Part shown: piece after piece, positions 5,067 through 12,503 of the stretch
Position numbering within the stretch: position 1 is the stretch's first letter
Layout: each line of letters begins with the position of its first letter
The notes under the pieces: model-generated
What the model was told of the DNA's origin: nothing
Seen by the model: only the letters and a program-made list of their open reading frames with translations
Databases searched by the model: none
Origin: a virus
Direction: 5' to 3' (one strand)
DNA: 30,301 nucleotides
IMG/VR virus record: IMGVR_UViG_3300043410_001853
Coordinates: 1-30,301 of that record
Translations under genes and position numbers: made by a program

Positions 5067-5834
5067 ATGAGGAGTTACGTACAAGCTGGCGCCCGAATGG
5101 GAGTGGGAGCACTGCTGCTGGCAGGAATGCTGGGAGTGGGAGTAGCACGTGCGGATGAGATCGCACCTCCCTTTCCTGGCGCGGTGGTGAACGGAAGGAT
5201 CTTTCTTCCGCTGTCCACTGGTGCGGAGGCGCCGATCATCGCAAACACTGCGGTGCATACGCAGGTGATTGGTGGCACGACTGGGTACATCCTCATGGAT
5301 GGGTTCGACTCCACGAACCAACTGCGGTTTCGTCGTGCTGGTGGAACTCCTGCATCGCCGACGCTGCTGATCAACGGGCAGTCGATCGGACGTGTGACGT
5401 TCTCGGGCTACGATGGAAGTGCGTGGACGAACCCTGCTGCAGCGATGTTCGGCTTCTCTGCGAACAACTGGTCCACAACGGATCATGCTGCGCACCTCAC
5501 GTTTCAGACGACGAATGTGGGGAGCACCACGCTGACGGATGCTGCGCGCATTCAGCCGGATCAGTCGCTGTCGGTGGGCGGGAGCACGTGGGATCCTGCA
5601 GGCACGGGTGTGAACAAGTTGTACGTGATGGGACACGTGAACATCACGACTGGCTCCGTGTACAAGGTGAATAACGTGCAGGTGCTGGGAGCGCGAGACA
5701 CCGGGTGGACGGCGCCAACGGGCACTCCGCAGAAGACGGGCTTCGCAACGAGCACTGCTACGACGACGCAGCTGGCGCAGACGATGAAGAGCGTGATCGA
5801 CGCGCTGATTACGCATGGGATCCTGGGGCCGTGA
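5067..5834 (+). CDS. Secreted protein 2: signal peptide plus tail-fibre-type C-terminal module, 255 aa
   Basis: The chosen ATG (5067) has AAGGAG (5053-5058) eight bases upstream; earlier in-frame ATGs at 5019 and 5049 lack such a site. Residues 1-29 are a textbook signal peptide (MRSYVQAGARMGVG, a hydrophobic core, then ARA|DE). The middle (GYDGSAWTNPAAAMFGFSAN, then DHAAHLTFQTTNVGSTTLTD and ARIQPDQSLSVGGS) follows a pattern that I know from phage tail-fibre and tailspike repeats. Residues 208-255 (GARDTGWTAPTGT, then FATSTATTTQLAQTMKSVID and ALITHGILG) match the C-terminal module frequent in phage fibre proteins. A signal peptide on a fibre-like protein is odd, since virion fibres are normally assembled in the cytoplasm. 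It could be an exported receptor-blocking protein, or the N-terminus could have another use. It may also be the virion fibre itself. Confidence 0.75.
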   Translation: MRSYVQAGARMGVGALLLAGMLGVGVARADEIAPPFPGAVVNGRIFLPLSTGAEAPIIANTAVHTQVIGGTTGYILMDGFDSTNQLRFRRAGGTPASPTLLINGQSIGRVTFSGYDGSAWTNPAAAMFGFSANNWSTTDHAAHLTFQTTNVGSTTLTDAARIQPDQSLSVGGSTWDPAGTGVNKLYVMGHVNITTGSVYKVNNVQVLGARDTGWTAPTGTPQKTGFATSTATTTQLAQTMKSVIDALITHGILGP

Positions 5835-5854
5835 GTTGCGCGCGGAACTCCAGG

Positions 5855-6136
5855 ATGGTGGGGCTGATGCTACGTGCGGCACTTGTGCAAACGGTGCTAC
5901 TGTGTGGCGTCGGGCAGGCGTGGGCACAGAGTGGTGGTGATAGCATCACTGCACGTGCATCGGCCCCAGCTGCGGCACCGGCGGCAACCGTGCCTGTCAT
6001 GGACATCTCTCTGCGCTTGGAGTCATGCGTAGGAGTGGCGTTCACGCTTCTGCAGGAGAAGATCATGCTGGAAGCGGAAGTGCGGAAGCTGGTTGCGGAG
6101 CTGCGTGCAGCGAGAGTAGCGGGACAGAAGGAGTAG
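5855..6136 (+). CDS. Secreted protein 3: signal peptide plus short coiled coil, 93 aa
   Basis: The start is uncertain. GTG at 5831 overlaps the previous stop (GTGA), ATG at 5855 is chosen here, and ATG at 5867 would also work; none has a strong ribosome site. All three give the same hydrophobic core (LRAALVQTVLLCGVG) and a clear signal-peptidase I site AWA|QS. After an Ala/Pro linker (SAPAAAPAATVP), the C-terminal half (LLQEKIMLEAEVRKLVAELR) is helical with heptad-like spacing. Export plus a coiled coil recalls small phage periplasmic or lysis-accessory proteins, but no lipobox or second membrane segment supports a spanin. It ends four bases before the small terminase gene, whose ribosome site lies inside its last codons. 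Confidence 0.65.
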   Translation: MVGLMLRAALVQTVLLCGVGQAWAQSGGDSITARASAPAAAPAATVPVMDISLRLESCVGVAFTLLQEKIMLEAEVRKLVAELRAARVAGQKE

Positions 6137-6140
6137 TGTG

Positions 6141-6680
6141 ATGGCAGTCGACGTGCAGCGTATCAAGAGTCTACTCGGAGATGGGCTCACCACGGAAGTG
6201 GTTGCGCGTGCCGTCGGCTGCACCTCTTCGTACATCTCGCAACTCATGGCTGATGAGGACTTCCGTACGGAAGTTGCGGAAATGCGGGTGCGAGCACTGG
6301 CTGGGCACACCGAGCGGGATAAGCGGATTGACAGCATCGAGGATCGACTGCTCTCCAAGCTGGAGGAAGTGGTTCCGCACATGTACAAGCCGGCGGACAT
6401 TCTTCGTGCAACTGTCGCAGTGAACGCGATGAAGAGGCGGGGAGCTACCAGCAACGATCAGCAGAACATCATGCATACGCAGGTGGTGAACATCAATCTG
6501 CCTCCTGCTGCTGCACGACAGTTCGTTATCAATCAGGAAGGTGTTGTCATCGAGGCGGATAAGGAGACGCTGGTGACGATGCCTGCCACACAACTGATGC
6601 GGAAACTCGCGGAAGAAGCTGCGGGTACGCAGAAGGAGAAGTACGCAACTGCTGGGAGGTTCCTACGTGATGCTGGATAG
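6141..6680 (+). CDS. Probable terminase small subunit (HTH protein), 179 aa
   Basis: The ATG at 6141 has AAGGAG seven bases upstream (a GTG precedes it directly at 6138). Residues about 14-45 (LLGDGLTTEVVARAVGCTSS, YISQLMADEDFRTEV) form a helix-turn-helix in which GCTSSYISQLM fits the recognition helix. A charged helical stretch follows (RIDSIEDRLLSKLEEVV) and a C-terminal tail with NINLPPAAARQF. Small terminase subunits usually combine an N-terminal HTH that recognises the packaging site with an oligomerising helical core, and the gene lies one short gene before the large subunit. An ordinary transcription regulator is the alternative, but context makes it less likely. Confidence 0.7.
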   Translation: MAVDVQRIKSLLGDGLTTEVVARAVGCTSSYISQLMADEDFRTEVAEMRVRALAGHTERDKRIDSIEDRLLSKLEEVVPHMYKPADILRATVAVNAMKRRGATSNDQQNIMHTQVVNINLPPAAARQFVINQEGVVIEADKETLVTMPATQLMRKLAEEAAGTQKEKYATAGRFLRDAG

Positions 6681-6870
6681 CACTGTGCGTGTCGCGCGTG
6701 TCTCTGCAGAGGAGATGCTGCGAGTGATCGCGGAGCCGAAGATCGACATTGGGGCGCAAGCGGAAGCAGCCACTGTTGTGCAGGAGGAGTCTCCAGCGTA
6801 TCGGCGCCGGAACTTCGAGCGCGCTGTCAGCACGGCGGCATCTGTTCTTGCACTGACGAGGAAGAAGTAG
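6670..6870 (+). CDS. Small hypothetical protein between terminase subunits, 66 aa
   Basis: It overlaps the end of the small terminase gene by 11 bases, with GGGAGG (6654-6659) upstream; either GTG 6667 or ATG 6670 could be the start. It stops one base before the large terminase ATG. The product (MLDSTVRVARVSAEEMLRVI, then AYRRRNFERAVSTAASVLAL, ending TRKK) looks helical with a basic end. Position suggests a packaging accessory role or merely translational coupling; no family recognised. Confidence 0.65.
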   Translation: MLDSTVRVARVSAEEMLRVIAEPKIDIGAQAEAATVVQEESPAYRRRNFERAVSTAASVLALTRKK

Positions 6871-6871
6871 G

Positions 6872-8431
6872 ATGACTGCGCCGAAGGACTGGGCAAAGCT
6901 CATTGGTGTGGACGAGCTCACAGACACGCGTGTTCCAGACGGTGTTGGCGAGGCGGACATGCTGGAGAACAGCACGTACTCCTTCGACGTGGATGAGGTG
7001 CGAGCAGCTGCGGAACAGGATTTGGACTTCCTGGCTGCGCTAGCAATGCCGAACAACTTTGAGTTTGCGTTTCCCCCTGTGCTGAAGACTGCGTGGGAGC
7101 TCCTGCGAAAGAATGTGATGAACATCGAGGAGTTCCCACAGCTTGCGTTAGGGCTTCCGCGCGGGCATGGGAAGAGCACTATGGTGAAGCTGTTTTGCTT
7201 GTATCTGATACTCTTCTCGAAAACACGCTTCTTCCTCATCACGTCTGCAACGGAACAGCTCGCTACGAACTTCCTCTCGGATGTGATGGATTATCTGTCG
7301 GAACCGAACATCATTGCGGCTTTCGGAAACTGGAAGCTGTCACTGGAGACGGATACGAAGGTGCTGAAGAAGTTCGTGTTTCGCGGCCGTCCGATCGTGC
7401 TCGTAGCTGTGGGCGCTGGTGGGGCTGTGCGCGGCCTGAATCTGAAGAATGAGCGCCCGGATGTTGTCATCTTTGACGACATACAGACGCGGGAATGCAG
7501 CGAGAGTAAGATACAGAGTGACGCGCTGTCTCGTTGGATGGTGAACACCGCGATGAAGGCGAAGAGTCCGAAAGGTTGCTTGTTCATCTTCTGCGGGAAC
7601 ATGTTCCCTGGACCGAACTCACTGCTGCGGAAACTGAAGAACAGTAATGAGTGGGTGAAGTTCATCAGTGGCGCTATCCTGGCGAATGGGAAGGCGCTTT
7701 GGCCGGAACTGCGTAGCATGGCTTCGCTCATTAAGGAGCTGAATAACGACATTTCCATGGGTCACCCGGAAGCGTTCTTCTCGGAAGTGCTGAACGACAC
7801 GGAAACGGGTGTGAACAGCACGACGGATCTGTCGTTGCTAGCGGAGTGGAAGTGGACTGCGGAGGATCAGCCGCAAGGGAAGTTCATCATTGTGGATCCT
7901 GCGAACAATAAGTCGCACAGTGACAAGGTAGCGATCGGCTACGTGGAAGTGTACGATGGAACTCCTGCTCTGCGGAGGGTGCTGGAAGAGCGGCTCTCAC
8001 CAGGGGATACGATTCGGCAGGCGCTACTGATGGCTCTGCAGACTGGTACGAGGATCATCGCAGTGGAGTCCACCGCGTATCAGTACTCGCTTCTGTACTG
8101 GTTCACGGAAGTATGCAAGCAGCTGCGTATCACGGGTATCCAAGCGGTGGATATCTACACGGGTGTGCTGAACAAGAACGGACGTATCTCGGATGCGCTG
8201 AAGGAGCTTACAGCGGGAGAGCTCGTACTGCATCCGGATGTGAAGAGCGCCGTCACCTGGCAGGTGGTGAACTGGAACCCGCTGAAGAGAGATAACGTGG
8301 ATGGACTCCTGGATCTGCTCACGTACATGCGGAAAGTGGTGGAAGTGTACGCGTATGCGATTGCGACGGACAGCCACATACTGATTGACGAGTCGGAGCG
8401 TCCGGCTATGACGGAAGAGCATGCGTTCTGA
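6872..8431 (+). CDS. terL: Terminase large subunit (packaging ATPase-nuclease), 519 aa
   Basis: The motor that drives DNA into the prohead and cuts the concatemer. The N-terminal ATPase has Walker A GLPRGHGKST (residues 94-103, with K101) and Walker B DVVIFDD (197-203). The C-terminal RNase H-like nuclease shows IIVDPANN (D342), IIAVESTA (E399) and the closing acidic pair VDGLLDLL (D477 and D481), as expected for two-metal cleavage. The length is normal for the family. The ATG follows one base after the preceding stop, with a GAGGAAG-type site inside that gene. All catalytic residues I look for are present, so it should be functional. Confidence 0.95.
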   Translation: MTAPKDWAKLIGVDELTDTRVPDGVGEADMLENSTYSFDVDEVRAAAEQDLDFLAALAMPNNFEFAFPPVLKTAWELLRKNVMNIEEFPQLALGLPRGHGKSTMVKLFCLYLILFSKTRFFLITSATEQLATNFLSDVMDYLSEPNIIAAFGNWKLSLETDTKVLKKFVFRGRPIVLVAVGAGGAVRGLNLKNERPDVVIFDDIQTRECSESKIQSDALSRWMVNTAMKAKSPKGCLFIFCGNMFPGPNSLLRKLKNSNEWVKFISGAILANGKALWPELRSMASLIKELNNDISMGHPEAFFSEVLNDTETGVNSTTDLSLLAEWKWTAEDQPQGKFIIVDPANNKSHSDKVAIGYVEVYDGTPALRRVLEERLSPGDTIRQALLMALQTGTRIIAVESTAYQYSLLYWFTEVCKQLRITGIQAVDIYTGVLNKNGRISDALKELTAGELVLHPDVKSAVTWQVVNWNPLKRDNVDGLLDLLTYMRKVVEVYAYAIATDSHILIDESERPAMTEEHAF

Positions 8432-8456
8432 GTAACGAGTAACGTAGGAGAGTGAG

Positions 8457-10589
8457 ATGGGACGTCCTCCGCAAACGATGCAGATGGCTGACGCGACGGA
8501 AGAAGCACTGATCCGGTACTTCACGCAGTTGCAGATGAATACGACGGGACAGCTGCAGCTACGGGAAGCGCTGGAGTCGGTGGATCGCACGTATATGCGG
8601 GAAGTGGATCTCACCACGCAGCAGCTGGCTGCGAGGAACGCGAACTCACGTGGGGATCCGACGCAGTTTCAGAACATCACCGTTCCGGTCGTCATGCCGC
8701 AGGTGGAGTCCGCGCTTGCGTACTACATGAATGTGTTCCTGACGCAGTATCCCATCTTCAAGGTGGTGAGCACGCCAGGAAATGCGGACGCGTCCAGCAT
8801 GATGCAGGCTATCATCGAGGAGAACAGTGTTCGCGCTGGCTGGGCTCGCCAGCTGTTACTCGCATTCCGTGATGGGCTGAAGTACAACATGCAGGCTGTG
8901 GAATGCAGCTGGGATTCCATGACGAGCATGAACATTGGGAACAGCCGGGATAATCCGGGGAAGTCCGAAGTTCGGCGCGAACTGTGGAAGGGGAATGTGT
9001 TGCGACGGATTGATCCGTACAATGTGTTCTTCGATCCGCGTGTACCGCTTCCGGATATGCACGTGGATGGGGAGTTCGTAGGGTATCATACTATCATGAG
9101 TCGCCCTCGCTTCAAGCAGTATGCGAATGAGCTCAGTGGTGTGACGGATGCACCGCGCATCAACCAGGCGCTGCGTTCGAAGCACGGGAACTCGGCGCCT
9201 GCTGCGTTCAGTTCCGCAACGACGCCGTTCTCGTACTACATTCCGAGCGTTAATCCTTTCCCGCTAGGGAACGCGAACCAGCAGATGGACTGGATGGCGT
9301 GGGCACATGATCTTCCGTACAAGAGCGGCCGAACTGTGGACTATGCGAATAGCTATCTCGTGACGCGTGTGTACTGCAGGATCACACCGAGTGACTTCGG
9401 CATGAATGTGCCGGGGCCGAACACACCGCAGGTGTGGAAGTTCGTCGTGGTGAATGGGAACTGCATCCTGCACTACGAGCGACTACCGAACGTGCATAAC
9501 TTCATTCCTGTCTTCTTCGGACAGCCGATGGAGGATGGACTGGGTCTGCAGACGAAGAGCTTCGCGCAGAATGCGACGGATTTCCAGTCTGTGGCTTCCG
9601 CAATGATGAATGGGTTCATCGCGTCGAAGCGTCGACTCATCGGCGATCGCGTGCTGTACGATCCACTGCGCGTGCGTGGGGAGGATATCAACAACAGCAA
9701 TCCTGCTGCGAAGATACCGGTGCGGCAGGGCGCGTACGGAAAGCCTGTGAGCGAAGCGGTGTATCAGTTCCCGTATCGGGATGAAGCAACTGCTTCTCTG
9801 CTGCAGGGTTTCCAACTCGCCACGCAGATGGCGGATAAGGTGAACGGACAGAACCCTGCGCAGCAAGGGCAGTTCGTGAAGGGGAATAAGACCCAGACGG
9901 AATACATGGATATCATGGGTCATGGCAACAGTCGGAACCAGGCAATGGCGCTCATGACGGAGCTGCAGATGCTGGCGCCCTTGAAGGAGACGATCAAGCT
10001 GAACACCATGCAGTTCCAGGAGGATGGTGACGTGATGCGTCCATCCACGGGTGAGACTGTGACGGTGGACATGCTGACGCTTCGGCAGAAAGCTGTGCAG
10101 TTCGAAATCGGGGATGGCATCCTGCCGGCGGACAAGATCATGCACATGGACGTGTTTACGACTGCTGTGCAGGTGATTGGCTCCTCTCCGCAACTAGCGA
10201 GTGGGTACAATCTCGCACCGCTGTTCAGCTACATCATGAAGCAGCAGGGTGCGGATCTCGCTCCGTTCGAGAAGTCGGAAGCGCAGAGGAACTACGAACA
10301 GCAGATGGCGGTGTGGCAGCAAGCAGCTGCGGAAGCTGCGAAGACAGGAGCGCAGTTCAGCACTCCGATGCCGACTCCTCCGCAGGAGCCAACACCGCAG
10401 CAGAAGCAGCAGCAGGAAGCGCGCACTCCCACTGTTCACGGACGCATCGCAACGCAAGGAGGCACGAATGGCGCAACCACTTCCAACAATGTTCCAGCAG
10501 TTCCAGTTCAGCGAGGAGGACCTGGCGGCGCTGCAGTTCAGCCCGGAGCAGGAGCAGCTGATACAGCACCACATCGGCCAACTCGCTGA
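8457..10589 (+). CDS. Portal protein, 710 aa
   Basis: The portal forms the dodecameric ring at one head vertex through which DNA passes. The gene follows the large terminase after 25 bases, with TAGGAG before the ATG. The size and sequence (QNITVPVVMPQVESALAYYM, TQYPIFKVV, WKGNVLRRIDPYNVFFDPRV) fit the large portal type of podoviruses with SU10/phiEco32-like heads; the RIDPYNVFFDP motif near residues 183-193 is characteristic of portal stems. From about residue 610 the C-terminus is rich in Gln, Pro, Ala and Thr and is probably disordered. That tail overlaps the next gene in another frame for 122 bases, which may explain its composition. Confidence 0.88.
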   Translation: MGRPPQTMQMADATEEALIRYFTQLQMNTTGQLQLREALESVDRTYMREVDLTTQQLAARNANSRGDPTQFQNITVPVVMPQVESALAYYMNVFLTQYPIFKVVSTPGNADASSMMQAIIEENSVRAGWARQLLLAFRDGLKYNMQAVECSWDSMTSMNIGNSRDNPGKSEVRRELWKGNVLRRIDPYNVFFDPRVPLPDMHVDGEFVGYHTIMSRPRFKQYANELSGVTDAPRINQALRSKHGNSAPAAFSSATTPFSYYIPSVNPFPLGNANQQMDWMAWAHDLPYKSGRTVDYANSYLVTRVYCRITPSDFGMNVPGPNTPQVWKFVVVNGNCILHYERLPNVHNFIPVFFGQPMEDGLGLQTKSFAQNATDFQSVASAMMNGFIASKRRLIGDRVLYDPLRVRGEDINNSNPAAKIPVRQGAYGKPVSEAVYQFPYRDEATASLLQGFQLATQMADKVNGQNPAQQGQFVKGNKTQTEYMDIMGHGNSRNQAMALMTELQMLAPLKETIKLNTMQFQEDGDVMRPSTGETVTVDMLTLRQKAVQFEIGDGILPADKIMHMDVFTTAVQVIGSSPQLASGYNLAPLFSYIMKQQGADLAPFEKSEAQRNYEQQMAVWQQAAAEAAKTGAQFSTPMPTPPQEPTPQQKQQQEARTPTVHGRIATQGGTNGATTSNNVPAVPVQRGGPGGAAVQPGAGAADTAPHRPTR

Positions 10590-10830
10590 ACAGAAGGTGC
10601 GTGCGCAGCTTGCGGATGGTACGAAGGCTGCGCTCAAGGAGTTCCTCGGTGAGCAACTCGTTATCCAAGGTGGGATCGCTGCGCTGACGTTCCTGCTGGA
10701 GTCTACGAAAGCTGCGAAGTACAACGTCGAGTTACGCGCAGTTACACCTGTGAGCACGCATGAAGTATTCGGAGAGGATGCGGCTCTCAGCGCAACACCC
10801 AATCTCTCCACCCTGTCACCAACGGAGTAA
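10468..10830 (+). CDS. Hypothetical protein, 120 aa, overprinted on the portal 3' end
   Basis: The ATG at 10468 lies inside the portal gene in the +1 frame and is preceded by a perfect AAGGAGG (10456-10462) at five bases. The frame is open further upstream, but that part reads as Arg/Ser-rich noise, so this start is clear. The protein (MAQPLPTMFQQFQFSEEDLA, FSPEQEQLIQHHIGQLAEQK) is helical and Gln-rich. It has one moderately hydrophobic stretch (LVIQGGIAALTFLLEST) and an unstructured end. It sits between portal and scaffold, where small head-assembly or protease-like proteins occur in other phages; I see no protease motif. The scaffold gene starts seven bases after its stop. Confidence 0.8.
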   Translation: MAQPLPTMFQQFQFSEEDLAALQFSPEQEQLIQHHIGQLAEQKVRAQLADGTKAALKEFLGEQLVIQGGIAALTFLLESTKAAKYNVELRAVTPVSTHEVFGEDAALSATPNLSTLSPTE

Positions 10831-10836
10831 CACAAG

Positions 10837-11670
10837 ATGAGCGGTTCGATCATTAACACGGTTCGGAATATGTTCGGTGGCGTGAACAGCGCGCCAGCGC
10901 AAGGCGCCCAGCCTTCGGGAAATGCGCCGGTGTCTTCCGCCGCGCTGTTCGCGAATGCAACTCCCGTGGGAGCTCCTGCTGCGCAGCCGGCTGGTACCAC
11001 TCCTGTGAACACCGCGCTTCCCACGGGTGACATCGCTGGTGTTCCGGCCGTGGCTCCTGACAAATCCGCGCTTGAGAATTACAAGGATCTGTTTACAGTC
11101 ACGAAGACTGAGGGGAACACCCCTACCGGACCACAAGCGCCTGTTCTTGGCTTCGATCAGTCGAAGCTGACAGAAGCGGTGCAGAAGATGGACTTCATGT
11201 CTTCTGTTCCGCAGGAAGTCATCGCGAAAGCACAACAGGGAGACGCAGCCTCCCTCGCCGCAATGGTGAACCATGCTGCACGAAGCGCCTTCCAGATGTC
11301 TGCGAATATGGCTGCGCAGATGACACAGAATGCGCTGACCCAGCAGGAAACCTACTTTCGTGAGAAGGTGATCCCGGAAGCTACTCGGCAGTATGCGGTG
11401 CATACCACGACTGCCACGCAGCCCTGGGCTGGTGATCCCGTCATGCAGCCGGTCGCGGATATGATCGGTGCGCAGTTGCAGACGAAGTTCCCGACAGCAA
11501 CGCCGGCGGAGATCAATCAGCATCTTTCCGCGATCATGGAAGGTATGTCGCAGCGAGTGCTGTCCACCTCCGGGTATACGGTGCAGCGTGGCGGCAATTC
11601 TGCTGGCAACGGAAACATGGGTGGTGGCGCCACGCCGGATGCGTACGACTTCAGTTCCTGGACGAGGTAG
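10837..11670 (+). CDS. Probable scaffolding protein, 277 aa
   Basis: Scaffolding proteins guide capsid assembly inside the prohead and then leave. This gene lies at the usual place, after the portal and before the major capsid gene. Its first 75 residues are low-complexity Ala/Pro/Gly/Thr. The rest is largely helical (KLTEAVQKMDFM, PQEVIAKAQQGDAASLAAMV, QMSANMAAQMTQNALTQQE), followed by a Gly/Asn-rich tail ending in a possible capsid-binding end YDFSSWTR. GGAG inside the previous gene's end is nine bases before the ATG. The call rests on position and composition, as scaffolds are poorly conserved. Confidence 0.65.
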   Translation: MSGSIINTVRNMFGGVNSAPAQGAQPSGNAPVSSAALFANATPVGAPAAQPAGTTPVNTALPTGDIAGVPAVAPDKSALENYKDLFTVTKTEGNTPTGPQAPVLGFDQSKLTEAVQKMDFMSSVPQEVIAKAQQGDAASLAAMVNHAARSAFQMSANMAAQMTQNALTQQETYFREKVIPEATRQYAVHTTTATQPWAGDPVMQPVADMIGAQLQTKFPTATPAEINQHLSAIMEGMSQRVLSTSGYTVQRGGNSAGNGNMGGGATPDAYDFSSWTR

Positions 11671-11722
11671 CTTCGAGCTTTCGCTGGGGTAGTTTTCAAC
11701 AAGCGGGTAACAGGAGAGTGAC

Positions 11723-12433
11723 ATGCCGCTTTTTCGTCCGACTGGTCTGCGCGGTGGTGCGCAGGACAATATCTACCCCGGCGATCTCATTGCTGGTGGT
11801 GAGAGCTTCTCCGCTGGCGCGATCAGCACGGCAGGGGATGGTACCTGGGCTGCGAACAACATCGCCACTGGCATCATCCAGCGTACGGGCCCGACCGGCA
11901 ACTACACGGATACCACGGATACGGCGACGAACATCATCCTGGCGCTCGGCGGCGGTGGCTATGCTGCGAGCATCGTTCCTGGCACCTCGTTCCGGCTGCT
12001 GTTCCGGAATACGGTTGCGTACGCGATGACTCTCGCGGCTGGCGCCGGCGTCACGCTGGGTTCCGGCACGACCAGCTGTGCTGCGAGCAAGGTGCGTGAA
12101 TACCTGTTCACCATCCTGAACGCATCGCCACGTGCGGACTTCCAGTGCGTGACGACGAACGGTTCGCCGGATATCACGCTGGTGCTGCCGGGTGGGCTCA
12201 CTGCGTGGCCAATGGGTTCCGATCCGTTCGCGGTGAACATCACTCCGGGCATGATCGTGACCGGAACTGGCATCGCGTCTGGTGCGAAGGTGCTGAACAT
12301 CACGATGGCCACTGGCGGCATCTGCGGCGTGACGCTGGATCAGAACTGCACGGCGACCAGCGCTGCGACGGGGAATGCGATCACCTTCCTTCCGAATGTC
12401 CGTATCGACGGACTGTTCGTGATGGATCAGTAA
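11723..12433 (+). CDS. Putative head decoration or capsid-associated protein, 236 aa
   Basis: AGGAG lies before the ATG at 11723. The product is Gly/Ala/Thr-rich and beta-like, with repeated short motifs: GIIQRTGPTGNYTDTTDTA, IVPGTSFRLLFRNTVAYAMT, and ITPGMIVTGTGIASGAKV followed by TGGICGVTLDQN. The last pattern is one that I associate with beta-sandwich domains of phage structural proteins. It lies directly before the major capsid gene, a common slot for decoration or cement proteins. I cannot name the family. A small tail or spike component is possible. Two hairpins follow its stop codon. Confidence 0.6.
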   Translation: MPLFRPTGLRGGAQDNIYPGDLIAGGESFSAGAISTAGDGTWAANNIATGIIQRTGPTGNYTDTTDTATNIILALGGGGYAASIVPGTSFRLLFRNTVAYAMTLAAGAGVTLGSGTTSCAASKVREYLFTILNASPRADFQCVTTNGSPDITLVLPGGLTAWPMGSDPFAVNITPGMIVTGTGIASGAKVLNITMATGGICGVTLDQNCTATSAATGNAITFLPNVRIDGLFVMDQ

Positions 12434-12434
12434 C

Positions 12435-12448
12435 GCATCGGAAGATGC
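12435..12448 (+). promoter_or_regulatory. GGAA-tetraloop hairpin upstream of the major capsid gene
   Basis: GCATC-GGAA-GATGC: five perfect pairs closing a GNRA-type GGAA loop, two bases after the previous stop codon. Confidence 0.5.
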
Positions 12449-12455
12449 AACTAGC

Positions 12456-12477
12456 GGAGTAGCTACGTAGCTACTTC
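12456..12477 (+). promoter_or_regulatory. 18-bp perfect palindrome upstream of the major capsid gene
   Basis: AGTAGCTACGTAGCTACT (12458-12475) is a perfect palindrome. In RNA it folds as a seven-pair stem with loop ACGU, extended by a G-U and a G-C pair. It ends 26 bases before the capsid ATG. It could protect the capsid mRNA 5' end after processing, pause polymerase, or be a DNA operator. Confidence 0.6.
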
Positions 12478-12503
12478 GTTTCACCAACTAGGAGTTTCTT
12501 TCA

